Shown here one piece after another: positions 23,713 to 32,005 of a stretch of DNA of 64,000 nt. The notes beneath the pieces are model-generated. The model made no database searches. It worked only from the letters and a program-made list of their open reading frames with translations, and was not told the DNA's origin. Numbering within the stretch: the stretch's first letter is position 1; each line of letters opens with the position of its first letter. A program made the translations under genes and the position numbers. Origin of the DNA: Ornithinibacillus californiensis (GTDB lineage Bacteria > Bacillota > Bacilli > Bacillales > Amphibacillaceae); NCBI RefSeq assembly GCF_001038485.1, contig NZ_LDUE01000069.1, positions 62,001 to 126,000 on the forward strand, read 5' to 3'.

Positions 23713-24231
23713 ATGAAAAAGGCTTTTGTTATGGGGATTGTATTATTGTTCTCTCTTGTGTTAGTTGCTTGTGGTGATGATACTACAGAAAAAGAACCAA
23801 AGGATATTAAAGAACTTGTACATGACTACAGTGTAGGTAGTTTTGACGATGTTATAGCTTCAATTACATCACATGAACTCATTGTTACTGATAGTAATGA
23901 AGAAAAGACGACTTATAATCTTCCAGAGGATGAGTTTTTCGTTTCCATCGCACCATTTATACAGACAACTCATAAGTGTGCCATTCATAGCTTAACCGGC
24001 TGCCAAGGTGAGCTTGTGGAAAAAGAGTTTGATGTATATATTGCTGATGAGGAAGGTAATGTCGTTGTTGATGAAACAATCACTTCCTTTGATAATGGGT
24101 TTATTGATATTTGGTTACCACGTGATAAAACTTATCAAGTGAAGATTGAGCATGATGGAAAAGTAGCTGAATCTGAGATTTCTACTTTTGAAGGTGACAA
24201 TACTTGTATTACTACTATGCAATTATTATAA
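23713..24231 (+). CDS. CueP-like copper-binding lipoprotein
   Basis: 172 residues with a lipoprotein signal peptide (lipobox LVAC, Cys20). The mature part matches the CueP family: HKCAIHSLTGCQGELVEKEF, then GFIDIWLPRDKTYQVKI, and a terminal DNTCITTMQLL. The three conserved cysteines are present, in the CxxxxxxxxC pair and near the C-terminus. CueP of Salmonella binds copper outside the cytoplasmic membrane and supports copper tolerance. Here it stands alone, without an obvious copper ATPase beside it. Its ATG follows AGGGAG. Confidence 0.88.
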   Translation: MKKAFVMGIVLLFSLVLVACGDDTTEKEPKDIKELVHDYSVGSFDDVIASITSHELIVTDSNEEKTTYNLPEDEFFVSIAPFIQTTHKCAIHSLTGCQGELVEKEFDVYIADEEGNVVVDETITSFDNGFIDIWLPRDKTYQVKIEHDGKVAESEISTFEGDNTCITTMQLL

Positions 24232-24283
24232 GATAAAGAAGATGAAGCATAAGAATAATATAATGGTCAGCGCGTAAACCTCG

Positions 24284-24518
24284 CTCCGGAAATATACTAC
24301 GCTTTCCGCGGGCGGCTGGTGAGCAAGGCTGCTACTTGAATTAACTTCTTAGCAGCCTTGCACCGAGGAAGCTTGCTACGTAGCATTACTTGCAGACGCA
24401 GGTGCATTCTCGGGGTCTCACCGAAGCCTATCCTCCCACAGGAGTCGTCGTATATTTCTGGGGCTAATCTAGTGTTTGTTCGCCTTTTACTACCCTTGAT
24501 TGAGTTTTGTCCCAACCT
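24284..24518. repeat. Bacillaceae interspersed repeat, copy 1 (MITE-like)
   Basis: About 235 bp shared with 59557-59853: a CTCCGGAAATATAC block, GGGCGGCTGGTGAGC, GGGGTCTCACCGA, GCCTATCCTCCCACAGGA, GTATATTTC(T/C)GGGGCTAAT and the end TGTCCCAACC. The GGAAATATAC and GTATATTTC blocks form a long outer stem. An inner part differs between copies. The left terminal repeat seen in copy 2 seems lost here. Confidence 0.85.
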
Positions 24519-24541
24519 TTATCTTTACCCTTAACCCTATC

Positions 24542-25135
24542 TCAAGCTGTAAATTCCTTGATAATCTCTACCACTTCTATTCTTCCATCAATCAATAGTT
24601 CGGGAAGCTCGTTGTTCTTATTGCCTTTCCAGTATTCTCTTGCTTGTTCTATTTTCTGGGCAAGGGGTATGCCGTCTTCTTTAGGCAGAAGATTACCATC
24701 GCCTTCGAAGGCATTTCCATCTACTTTCAGTTTAACAATCTGCAATACGTTCCGATTATAAGAATCAAATACCTCTTTCCATTTTATAGCTTCTTCATAG
24801 CTTTTTGCAGCGTATAGGCAGGACAACCTAGAAGGATAGCTCGGATATTCCTGTACTCTAACAAGTTCAACTGCTATTTCCCTTATCGCTCGGATTGTTT
24901 GGCTTACATACCTAATCGCAACTTCACTATCTTCTTTATTTAAAGTTAAGCCCTTTTCTGACACATGACCATACATAATCTGAAAAAAGTCTTCGCTCTT
25001 AGAATTTAGTTGTTCTTTTTCAAAAAAGAAGTGGTATAACGTATTTTTCTGGTCTTTATTAAAGGTTATTATTTGCCCTAGACTCATTCTTTTCCTAGTA
25101 ACAAGATGATAAACGTATTCTCCGGTAAGCTTCAT
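24542..25135 (-). CDS. DUF2441-like protein
   Basis: 197 residues, soluble. The N-terminal [33 protein letters not shown] and the middle [27 protein letters not shown] match my recollection of the DUF2441 family, whose function is unknown. The fold may be related to ADP-ribosyltransferase-like domains, but I cannot show that. It ends immediately beside the interspersed repeat. It is followed upstream by the anchored protein gene at 25164. Confidence 0.75.
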   Translation of the reverse strand: MKLTGEYVYHLVTRKRMSLGQIITFNKDQKNTLYHFFFEKEQLNSKSEDFFQIMYGHVSEKGLTLNKEDSEVAIRYVSQTIRAIREIAVELVRVQEYPSYPSRLSCLYAAKSYEEAIKWKEVFDSYNRNVLQIVKLKVDGNAFEGDGNLLPKEDGIPLAQKIEQAREYWKGNKNNELPELLIDGRIEVVEIIKEFTA

Positions 25136-25163
25136 ATGTATGTCTCCCTAGCATTATCTCTTT

Positions 25164-25649
25164 TCAGTTAAAATTACCACTTAAAGCTTTTTCCCACTCT
25201 TCTTCCTTTTCATCATGGTAATAATTAAGCATTCCTAATTTCCATTTTTCATCACCACGTGCAAACCAAAGCGAGACATCCTCTTTTATACTCTCTTTCC
25301 CATTTTCCATGATGACTAAATCTACTGTACCTTTTGGATAAGTGTCATCTAGTCGTACCTGAAGTTGTTTGAAATCTACAAGGTAAACACCTTCATCTCT
25401 TAAGTCTGTCACTCGTTGAATCCATTCCTTTTTAGCTTCTTCATATGAGATGGTCGGTTCAACATCTGACTCTCTATCAAAATAGTAAATACTCTCAAAC
25501 GCTTTTTCATAGTTTTGTTCGATCACGTTTTCCAAAACATTCTTAGCAGCATTTTTAGATTGAGTTTGATCGATTAATCCAGGTAAAAATGCAAATGTTA
25601 ACAAACCAAGTATTACTACAACAGCAAAAAAGGATAATAACTTTTTCAT
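25164..25649 (-). CDS. Membrane-anchored hypothetical protein
   Basis: 161 residues: an N-terminal helix (about 4-22) and an external domain. NAAKNVLENVIEQNYEKAFESIYYFDRE and GDEKWKLGMLNYYHDE give it the look of an NTF2-like domain. It resembles the protein at 19473 in layout. The ATG at 25649 has AAGGGGAG just upstream; the frame extends 13 codons further without support. Function unknown. Confidence 0.8.
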   Translation of the reverse strand: MKKLLSFFAVVVILGLLTFAFLPGLIDQTQSKNAAKNVLENVIEQNYEKAFESIYYFDRESDVEPTISYEEAKKEWIQRVTDLRDEGVYLVDFKQLQVRLDDTYPKGTVDLVIMENGKESIKEDVSLWFARGDEKWKLGMLNYYHDEKEEEWEKALSGNFN

Positions 25650-25758
25650 GGAACTCCCCTTCAAAAAAACATAGTTATAGTTAGACACCTGCCCATACTA
25701 TCTATGAATATTCTAACACAAAATTCTGACTCCTCACTTGCAATTTTCAAAATAGAAA

Positions 25759-25785
25759 ACTCACACCGCTAATTACGATGTGAGT
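25759..25785 (-). terminator. Terminator of the CBO0543-type gene
   Basis: ACTCACA pairs with TGTGAGT, followed on the minus strand by TTTCTATTTT. Confidence 0.65.
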
Positions 25786-25802
25786 GTATAGGCAATTTCC
25801 AT

Positions 25803-26372
25803 TCAGTTTTCATCCAAAGGTTTAAATGCACCTGTTCTACTAATCCTATCTGCAATCAAATAAATTACAATATAAATTGGAAACGAATATATACTCCTCC
25901 ACTCCTTGGGTGTATAGAGACCAAGCCACTCAAATAGATACTCACCTATGAAAGCTGATATTGCAGCGAAAATAACTGCTTTTAAAAAAGGATTCGACTT
26001 CGGTTTTATTTGTAACCAAAACATGACCGTTACTGGCAATAGCGTAAAATCCCATGGTACATAAGACGGGATAATCGGTAGGGCTTTCCCAGAATAATGC
26101 CAGATACCAAATACGACTCCTAGAAAATCTAATAATGATGCAATTAAAATAACAAATAAACCTGCCAGAAGGAGTCGTGCTTCACTTCCACGTTTACGAA
26201 AAACGAACCAAATAACCCAAGGAACAACCGAGAATAATACCGAAACCCAAAATTCCCATTGCCACAACGTATTTTCTTGCCAATAGGCTAAGTAATCCAT
26301 TTCAGTACGATGGATTTGTTCATAGAATTCGCTAGTTTCCTTAATTTTTTCTTCATCAAGCAGTGGTTTCAT
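25803..26372 (-). CDS. CBO0543-like membrane protein
   Basis: 189 residues: a soluble N-terminus (1-35), then about five helices. The motif VPWDFTLLPVTVMFWLQIKPK and the terminal FPIYIVIYLIADRIS are typical of the CBO0543 family of clostridia and bacilli, whose function is unknown. It is preceded by another membrane-protein gene of similar style (26503). It ends at a terminator. Confidence 0.8.
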   Translation of the reverse strand: MKPLLDEEKIKETSEFYEQIHRTEMDYLAYWQENTLWQWEFWVSVLFSVVPWVIWFVFRKRGSEARLLLAGLFVILIASLLDFLGVVFGIWHYSGKALPIIPSYVPWDFTLLPVTVMFWLQIKPKSNPFLKAVIFAAISAFIGEYLFEWLGLYTPKEWRSIYSFPIYIVIYLIADRISRTGAFKPLDEN

Positions 26373-26448
26373 GGTGTCATTACTCCCAGTATTTATTTGG
26401 TAGTAATAGTATGGTTCACTTTTTCCATTAATATCCTACTTACACAAA

Positions 26449-26489
26449 AAACACCCGTCCTCATTGGTATTCCAACAAAGACAGGTGTG
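26449..26489 (-). terminator. Terminator of the 26503 gene
   Basis: An imperfect stem, ACACC-GTC with GAC-GGTGT, followed on the minus strand by TTTTTTGTG. Confidence 0.65.
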
Positions 26490-26502
26490 TTCCATCGCCT
26501 TT

Positions 26503-26970
26503 TTAAGGAAGCTTTCTAGCTTTTTCGTACAAATATTGTACTCCATACAATAGATAAGCCTTATAGTGTAAATATATGAAAAACTGAATGTGGTTTATTC
26601 CGTTTAAACTTATGATTTTGTACCGTTTCAATATATCAATTATCGGAAAGGCAAACAATGCGTCAAAGATTAGGTTCAATATGACAAACTTCTTAAAGTT
26701 TCCATATGTATATTTAAGAATCCACATCGATAATGGTGCGTATGGTCCAATGCTAAATGGAAGTTCATCCTTGAAAAATGAATCTTTCTTATCATAAAAC
26801 TTCCACCAACTCCGTTTATGTCCATATAAATGATTGAGAATCTCAAATACAATAATGAAGATTCCAGCAACCGAAAAACGTTGCACATTCCGCTTACCAA
26901 TAAATAGCAAGCTCATCCACGGAAGTATGATAATAGCTAGATTAAATAGGAAATGTCTTTTTGTAATCAT
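26503..26970 (-). CDS. Membrane protein of unknown function
   Basis: 155 residues and about four helices, with the motifs GHKRSWWKFYDKKDSFFKDELPFSIGPY and MWILKYTYGNFKKF. The layout recalls CBO0543-type proteins but the WDF motif is missing. A ribosome binding site (GAGGTGA) precedes the ATG. It is a single gene with its own terminator. Function unknown. Confidence 0.75.
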   Translation of the reverse strand: MITKRHFLFNLAIIILPWMSLLFIGKRNVQRFSVAGIFIIVFEILNHLYGHKRSWWKFYDKKDSFFKDELPFSIGPYAPLSMWILKYTYGNFKKFVILNLIFDALFAFPIIDILKRYKIISLNGINHIQFFIYLHYKAYLLYGVQYLYEKARKLP

Positions 26971-27067
26971 GTTTTATTCACCTCAACCAATTTCTGAACT
27001 CTTTCTTAAAGTGTCCAAAAGTCATGAAATAAACCGTTCAGAATTCATTGAGTTGCAGATATACCTA

Positions 27068-28246
27068 TTAACGATTTTGATCCCGATAACTCACTAATAG
27101 ATTAGACCTCGAAGCATAGGTCATAAATAGGAAATAGGCTATAATCGTTAAGAAAATCCCCGATATGTATGGCAAGTTGATTGTAATAGAATATAAAAAC
27201 CCACCTAACACAGGACCGATAATACGACCAAGCGAATCAAATGACGATAAATATCCAGTTGCGGCACCGTGCCCCATTTTAGAGTATTTCGTTAACAACG
27301 AAGAAACACTCGGTCGAATAACACCATTACCTACTCCAAAGATAGCAAGAAATATTGCTGCTGTAGTAAAGTTTTGTGTGAAAAGGATCAGGGCAAATCC
27401 AAGTGCAGATATAATGATACCCATTTGTATGATTGCACCTTCCCCAAACCTTTTGGTCAATGCTCCCATTGACCCTTGAACAATGGCACTAGCTAGTCCC
27501 ATTATCATAAAAATATATCCAAGTGTAAGCGCATCTAAACTTGCTTTCTCTGCAGCGAAATAAGCGTAGGTTGCTTCTAGTCCAGATAACGATAGAGAAA
27601 TAAAAAATTGGAGAAAATACAACATGGCAAGAGGTCCACGGATTACTTTTCTACGTGAATCCCTGCTAGAAGAGTTTGCATGATCACCAGTTACACGTAA
27701 GGATTCCTTTAAAATAAATAGGACAAATAATAATGTAATTAGTGAAACTACCCCAGCAAGATAGAAAGGCGTTTGTAAATTGATATTTGTAAAAACACCA
27801 CCTATTGCAGGGCCGAAAATAAAACCAAGACCTGTAGCTGCTCCAATGATCCCCATCCCTTTCCCACGGTCTTCTTCCGATGTAATGTCCGCAACATAGG
27901 CTGTTACTGTAGGCATATTCGCAGCGGATAGTATCCCACCTATGATTCGCGCAGCAAATAACATCCAAACCTCAGTGGACAATGCTAATAAAAAGAAAGA
28001 TAAGGACAAGCCAAAAATTCCAATCATAATAACTGGTTTGCGTCCAATACGGTCGGATATTTTCCCCCACATTGGCGCAAAAAGGAACTGCATTAATGAA
28101 TAGACTGCCATTAATAACCCCAGTTCGGTAGGGGAGGCACCTAATTCCTCAGCATAAAAAGGAAGAACGGGAATAATAATTCCAAATCCGACCATGACAA
28201 GGAACATGATCATAAATAATATAGGTAATGCCTTTTTTAACTCCAC
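27068..28246 (-). CDS. MFS multidrug-type exporter
   Basis: 392 residues and twelve predicted helices. Motif A is GKISDRIGRKPVI between helices 2 and 3. Motif C of proton-drug antiporters is in helix 5 (GAATGLGFIFGPAIGG), which argues for export in the DHA1 (TetA/NorA-like) group. The substrate is unknown. Upstream lies an 84-bp nested inverted repeat that would fall in the leader. No divergent regulator is nearby. Confidence 0.9.
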   Translation of the reverse strand: MELKKALPILFMIMFLVMVGFGIIIPVLPFYAEELGASPTELGLLMAVYSLMQFLFAPMWGKISDRIGRKPVIMIGIFGLSLSFFLLALSTEVWMLFAARIIGGILSAANMPTVTAYVADITSEEDRGKGMGIIGAATGLGFIFGPAIGGVFTNINLQTPFYLAGVVSLITLLFVLFILKESLRVTGDHANSSSRDSRRKVIRGPLAMLYFLQFFISLSLSGLEATYAYFAAEKASLDALTLGYIFMIMGLASAIVQGSMGALTKRFGEGAIIQMGIIISALGFALILFTQNFTTAAIFLAIFGVGNGVIRPSVSSLLTKYSKMGHGAATGYLSSFDSLGRIIGPVLGGFLYSITINLPYISGIFLTIIAYFLFMTYASRSNLLVSYRDQNR

Positions 28247-28340
28247 TATAATTCCACCCTTAAAAGTATAAAAGAGACTCTATTTATTTTTTATATGTAG
28301 TGAATGAATCATGTTTATTGTAAACCTAGCCTTTTGAAAT

Positions 28341-28424
28341 AACAATCTATAGTTAGAAAAACTCGCATTCGCTCGTCCTTTAGAGAATGCGTTAGTTTTT
28401 CTTATGCAAGCGGGAAAGATTGTT
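28341..28424. repeat. 84-bp nested inverted repeat
   Basis: Outer arms AACAATCT/AGATTGTT and inner arms AGAAAAACT...CGCATTC/GAATGCG...AGTTTTTCT enclose a short loop. The structure lies upstream of the MFS exporter and downstream of the dehydrogenase gene terminator. It could be a leader attenuator, a small MITE or a cruciform. No ribosome binding site or leader peptide is obvious. Confidence 0.65.
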
Positions 28425-28447
28425 ATACTTTTCTATTTGCCATGGAA

Positions 28448-28492
28448 AAACAGCAGGAGTGAATCCGTCCTTACACTTCACTCCCACTGTTT
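28448..28492 (-). terminator. Terminator of the alcohol dehydrogenase gene
   Basis: AAACAG-GGAGTGAA pairs with TTCACTCC-CTGTTT, followed on the minus strand by TTCC after a T run, 46 bp after the stop codon. Confidence 0.7.
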
Positions 28493-28537
28493 ATCTATGA
28501 ATATGTGACTTTAACAATTTTGTGTACTTCATTTCAC

Positions 28538-29674
28538 CTATGGTTTTAATACAACTTTAATACAGTTATCCATTTTCGTATCAAATATTTCATAGCCATG
28601 CTTTGCTTCTTCTAAAGGTATGCGATGAGTTATAATGTCACTTAGGTCTACTTTTCCAGATGCGATTAAGTCATGTAAATGTGGCATGTAATGGACGACA
28701 GGTGCTTGACCGGTCTTAATATTAACATTACGCATAAAAAAGTCTCCAAAAGGAAATGCATTATATCTGGAAGCATAAACGCCCGTTACTTGTACATTCC
28801 CACCTTTTCGCACAGCCTGGCTAGCCATAACTAACGCCCCCATTGAACCCCCATGCAACCTTAAACCAGTTGCAAGAAATTCTAAATCAGACATTTTTCC
28901 GTCCATTCCTACACAATCAATGACTACGTCCGCTCCACCTTTCGTCATCTCGCGCAAATACTCACCAACATTATGATGATCCTCAAAATTTATAATCTCC
29001 ACATTGTTCGTCCGTTTTGCATGTTCAAGACGATAGCCTACGTAATCCACAGCTATCACTCTTTTTGCACCTTTTAACCAGGCGAACTTCTGTGCAAGCA
29101 GACCTACTGGGCCACAACCGAGAATAATCGCGGTATCTCCTTCTTTTAAACCCGAATTATCCACACTCCAATATGCTGTAGTTCCTGCATCCGAGATTAA
29201 TACTAAATTATCATCGCTTACTTCGCTATCTTCGGGTATCTTAAAGGGGGTGAAATTCCCATATGGAACACGCATATACTCTGCTTGACCACCTGGATAG
29301 CCTCCCGTTGTACCAGAATACCCGAAATACGCTCCCATTTCTCCATTGTCATTTGAATTATCACATTGACTTTCTAGCTCATTTTTACAAAACCAACACT
29401 CGCCACAGCTAACGTTAAATGGAATGACGACACGGTCCCCTTTTTTCACCTTTGTTACATCAGGTCCAACTTCCTCTACAATCCCCATCGGTTCATGCCC
29501 AATAATATAATCTTCTTGGATATTTGGAATCATACCATGCAGAAGATGAAGGTCCGAACCACATATGGCAGTATTTGTTAATTTTATGATAATATCATCT
29601 GATTTCTCAATACGCGGTGCTTGTACTTCTTTAACAACAACCTGTTTAACTCCCTGAAAGGTAACAGCTTTCAT
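28538..29674 (-). CDS. Zinc-dependent alcohol dehydrogenase (formaldehyde dehydrogenase-like)
   Basis: 378 residues of the medium-chain dehydrogenase family. Catalytic zinc ligands are Cys38 (AICGSDLH) and His60-Glu61 (GHEPMG). The structural zinc lobe is Cys90, 93, 96 and 104 (CGECWFC...C). The NAD(P) loop is GCGPVGLLAQKFAWLKGAKRVIAVD. The length and the long insert GEMGAYFGYSGTTGGYPGGQAEYMRVP match the glutathione-independent formaldehyde dehydrogenase/threonine dehydrogenase-like subgroup. The true substrate is unknown. It is transcribed alone. Confidence 0.93.
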   Translation of the reverse strand: MKAVTFQGVKQVVVKEVQAPRIEKSDDIIIKLTNTAICGSDLHLLHGMIPNIQEDYIIGHEPMGIVEEVGPDVTKVKKGDRVVIPFNVSCGECWFCKNELESQCDNSNDNGEMGAYFGYSGTTGGYPGGQAEYMRVPYGNFTPFKIPEDSEVSDDNLVLISDAGTTAYWSVDNSGLKEGDTAIILGCGPVGLLAQKFAWLKGAKRVIAVDYVGYRLEHAKRTNNVEIINFEDHHNVGEYLREMTKGGADVVIDCVGMDGKMSDLEFLATGLRLHGGSMGALVMASQAVRKGGNVQVTGVYASRYNAFPFGDFFMRNVNIKTGQAPVVHYMPHLHDLIASGKVDLSDIITHRIPLEEAKHGYEIFDTKMDNCIKVVLKP

Positions 29675-29700
29675 TGGTAATCTCCTTTTTACTATGCCTA

Positions 29701-30060
29701 TTATTTTGGTGGTGTTGGGAATAACCCTTTTCGATTGTTATTCGCTGGAAAGAGGTCCATTCCGGCGATTTCCACAGCAGTTTGGGCGGCTTTTAAATCT
29801 AGCAATTGTTGTTCACTCATGTCATATGGAAATACCCATTTCTTTTCTACCATTAAATCTAAAATCTCCGCTTGTAAATCAATAGCCGCTTCCATCTGAT
29901 TTCGTATCGTTGTTCGAACCTCTGGACTCGCCGCTTCCGTCAATGCAATCGAGTAATTCCTAATCCCCTCCTTTATGGTGATTAAAAAATCTAGTGCTAA
30001 TGACGAATCAATAAGCTCTGGCATACCTACCGAGTTTATTGGATCTAAATAATCATTCAT
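29701..30060 (-). CDS. CotF-family spore coat protein
   Basis: 119 residues. The ferritin-like CotF domain is visible as LIDSSLALDFLITIKEGIRNYSIALTEAASPEVRTTIRNQMEAAI followed by EILDLMVEKKWVFPYD. CotF-type proteins are deposited in the spore coat. The gene follows a short partner gene (30074) by 13 bp. A mirror-image pair lies on the other strand at 30427-30926. Mother-cell sigma control is likely but no promoter was assigned. Confidence 0.88.
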   Translation of the reverse strand: MNDYLDPINSVGMPELIDSSLALDFLITIKEGIRNYSIALTEAASPEVRTTIRNQMEAAIDLQAEILDLMVEKKWVFPYDMSEQQLLDLKAAQTAVEIAGMDLFPANNNRKGLFPTPPK

Positions 30061-30073
30061 GGTTCCACCTCAC

Positions 30074-30280
30074 CTACTCTGTTTTGGAATACGGATATAG
30101 ACGCTGCAACTGTTTGATATCTACCACCGACATTTCAACACTTTTTTGCATTAGAGCCCGAAGTTCTTGATCGAATACAAGACCTTGCATAAGTTTCGAT
30201 TTAAGAAGAGCAAGTGTCTTCAGGTTTAACAACTCATGCAAATCCATTGTTTCGTGATAAGCCATATTATCTTTTTCCAT
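30074..30280 (-). CDS. Small spore coat-associated protein (partner of CotF-like)
   Basis: 68 residues, helical. The pattern MDLHELLNLKTLALLKSKLMQGLVFDQELRALM is shared with the plus-strand gene at 30427 (LHERLEVQEILALKNLSLTKSSMMKGLVGCEELKSIL). Such small proteins occur next to CotF-like genes in bacilli. The ATG at 30280 has GAGGAGGG five bases upstream; an earlier GTG lies inside the ribosome binding site. Confidence 0.8.
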   Translation of the reverse strand: MEKDNMAYHETMDLHELLNLKTLALLKSKLMQGLVFDQELRALMQKSVEMSVVDIKQLQRLYPYSKTE

Positions 30281-30426
30281 CCAAACCCTCCTCACAGCTA
30301 TAAAAACTAACCATATTTTGTCTCAGATACTCGGGGATATTCAGAATTACAATGCTTATAAGGTTAAGAATAATAATTGGAGCCTTGCAGAACCTATTAG
30401 AAACTTTAAGTACTAGGGGTGAAGGT

Positions 30427-30633
30427 ATGGTAGGAAAAATAGCTCTCCACGAAAGATTAGAAGTACAGGAAATCTTAGCTCTTAAGAATTTAAGTTTAAC
30501 CAAGTCTTCGATGATGAAGGGTTTAGTCGGTTGTGAGGAATTAAAGAGTATTCTTACGATGGATGCAACAGAAGGAAAACAGCATGTAGAGCAATTAACG
30601 GAGTTATTAAAAGAGAGGGAAGTGGTATCATGA
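30427..30633 (+). CDS. Small spore coat-associated protein (plus-strand copy)
   Basis: 68 residues, clearly related to the protein at 30074. The ATG at 30427 has AGGGGTG five bases upstream; the longer frame from 30352 lacks a ribosome binding site. It overlaps the following CotF-like gene by four bases (ATGA), indicating translational coupling. Confidence 0.8.
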   Translation: MVGKIALHERLEVQEILALKNLSLTKSSMMKGLVGCEELKSILTMDATEGKQHVEQLTELLKEREVVS

Positions 30634-30926
30634 CCAATATGATTCAAAAAATTGCTGGAATGGGCGGCATGACTGACCAAGTCATCGCAACCGATTTTTT
30701 AATTTCAGCTAAGTCGGCTGTACGGAATTTATCGTTTGCATTAACCGAATCAGTTACACCAGATGTACGAGATGTTCTACGACAACAGCTTAGCTATGCT
30801 ATAGAAGCACATGAAAAGATTAGTCAATACATGATGGATAAAGGGTATTATCATCCAAGTAACTTGGATGAGCAACTAGAAGTAGAATTGAAGGCATCGA
30901 AGGCCGCGTTGAAGTTGGCTAAATAA
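30630..30926 (+). CDS. CotF-family spore coat protein (plus-strand copy)
   Basis: 98 residues with the CotF pattern: VIATDFLISAKSAVRNLSFALTESVTPDVRDVLRQQLSYAIEAHEKI followed by YMMDKGYYHPSN. It is related to the protein at 29701 but shorter at both ends. It is translated from an ATGA overlap with the upstream small gene. A terminator follows. Confidence 0.87.
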   Translation: MTNMIQKIAGMGGMTDQVIATDFLISAKSAVRNLSFALTESVTPDVRDVLRQQLSYAIEAHEKISQYMMDKGYYHPSNLDEQLEVELKASKAALKLAK

Positions 30927-30935
30927 AATCATTTA

Positions 30936-30974
30936 GAGCTGTGAACAAGGTTTGAACTTGTTACAGCTCTTTTT
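30936..30974 (+). terminator. Terminator after the plus-strand coat genes
   Basis: AGAGCTGTGAACAAG pairs with CTTGTTACAGCTCT, followed by TTTTATG. Confidence 0.75.
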
Positions 30975-31123
30975 ATGTTGAACCATCCATGTTGCTTGAG
31001 ACTCCAACCATCCCTACAGCGATATATAAGCTTGGCATGGGAGTAGTGGAGAGTGACATGAATTTTGGTGGAGGTGTTCTATTTTGTTTGGGTGGATGAG
31101 CTTCATTATGAAGAGCGCTCACA

Positions 31124-31600
31124 GACAAAATCTTATACAAGGCGGGGGAACTGTCCGAGAGAAGCGCACTCTAAGACAAAATCTTATAAAAAGCTGTTCA
31201 ACTGTCCGTGAGAAGCGTTCTCTAAGACAAAATCTAATAAAAACCAGTTCAATTGTCCGAGAGAAGCATTCTCTAAGACAAAATCTAATAAAAAGCAGCT
31301 CAATTGTCCGAGAGAAGTATTCTCTAGGACAAAATCTTATAAAAACCAGCTCAACTGTCCGAGAGAAGCGTTCTATAAGACAAAATCTAATAAAAAGCAG
31401 TTCAACTGTCCGTGAGAAGCGTTCTCTAGGACAAAATCTAATAAAAAGCAGCTCAATTGTCCGAGAGAAGTGTTCTCTAAGACAAAATCTTATAAAAAGC
31501 AGCTCAATTGTCCGAGAGAAGTGTTCTCTAAGACAAAATCTTATAAAAAGCAGCTCAACTGTCCGAGAGAAGCATTCTCTCGGACGAATCTAGTAAATAA
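31124..31600. repeat. Nine-copy 51-bp hairpin repeat array
   Basis: Nine full 51-bp units start every 51 bp from 31124 to 31532, with a partial tenth at 31583. Each unit contains an inverted repeat in which AGAGAA pairs with TTCTCT around GC(G/A), inside outer GTC/GAC. Units differ mostly at hairpin tips and at the T/A base after AATCT. Because 51 is a multiple of three, a frame with 17-residue repeats stays open from 31084 to 31593, but it has no good ribosome binding site. I regard the array as non-coding DNA. Confidence 0.9.
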
Positions 31601-31702
31601 TTAAAATTTAAAAGAGAAATAAAAGACTAGTTTACCTATGTTATAATTAACTCAAGCTATTCTAACTAGTTCAGGTACTGAGATAGTGTGAGGAGGAAAC
31701 CG

Positions 31703-31957
31703 ATGCTTTGGCTAATCATTTTTGTCATTATTGTTAGTGTTATTGGACTTGTTGCTACTCTTATCGTGTTAAAACAAGAAGGAGCGAAAATGAAGAAGTA
31801 CGAAGAAGAGGGAGATACTGCTGAAAACGAACTTCAAAGATCCCTTGAATATGAAACAAAATCCTTATCCTCAAATGTGAAGAATTTAACATGGATCTAT
31901 GTAGTGGTCCTATTGTTATCTTTTATTGCGTTTGCTGTTTATATGTTTATGCGATAG
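31703..31957 (+). CDS. Small membrane protein with two helices
   Basis: 84 residues: helices at about 2-22 and 60-80 with a charged linker (KQEGAKMKKYEEEGDTAENELQRSLEYE) predicted to form a coiled coil. The ATG at 31703 has GAGGAGG six bases upstream; an earlier GTG at 31688 overlaps that site. It is convergent with the RNase J gene and shares its terminator. Function unknown. Confidence 0.8.
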   Translation: MLWLIIFVIIVSVIGLVATLIVLKQEGAKMKKYEEEGDTAENELQRSLEYETKSLSSNVKNLTWIYVVVLLLSFIAFAVYMFMR

Positions 31958-31967
31958 TTAAATTTGA

Positions 31968-31996
31968 CAGGGGGGTATCCTAAAGATATCCCCCTG
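31968..31996. terminator. Bidirectional terminator
   Basis: CAGGGGG-TATC pairs with GATA-CCCCCTG between two convergent genes. Confidence 0.75.
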
Positions 31997-32005
31997 CAAC
32001 TTTAC

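Noticed and set aside
24297-24515. Minus-strand frame within the interspersed repeat (MGQNSIKGSKRRTNTRLAPE...)
   Set aside because: It lies wholly inside the MITE-like repeat, and a similar frame occurs in copy 2 with a different remainder. No ribosome binding site.
31084-31593. Open frame encoding 17-residue repeats (RQNLIKS...VREKRSL)
   Set aside because: The unit length of 51 bp alone keeps the frame open, each unit is a DNA palindrome, and there is no good ribosome binding site. I treat it as a non-coding array.
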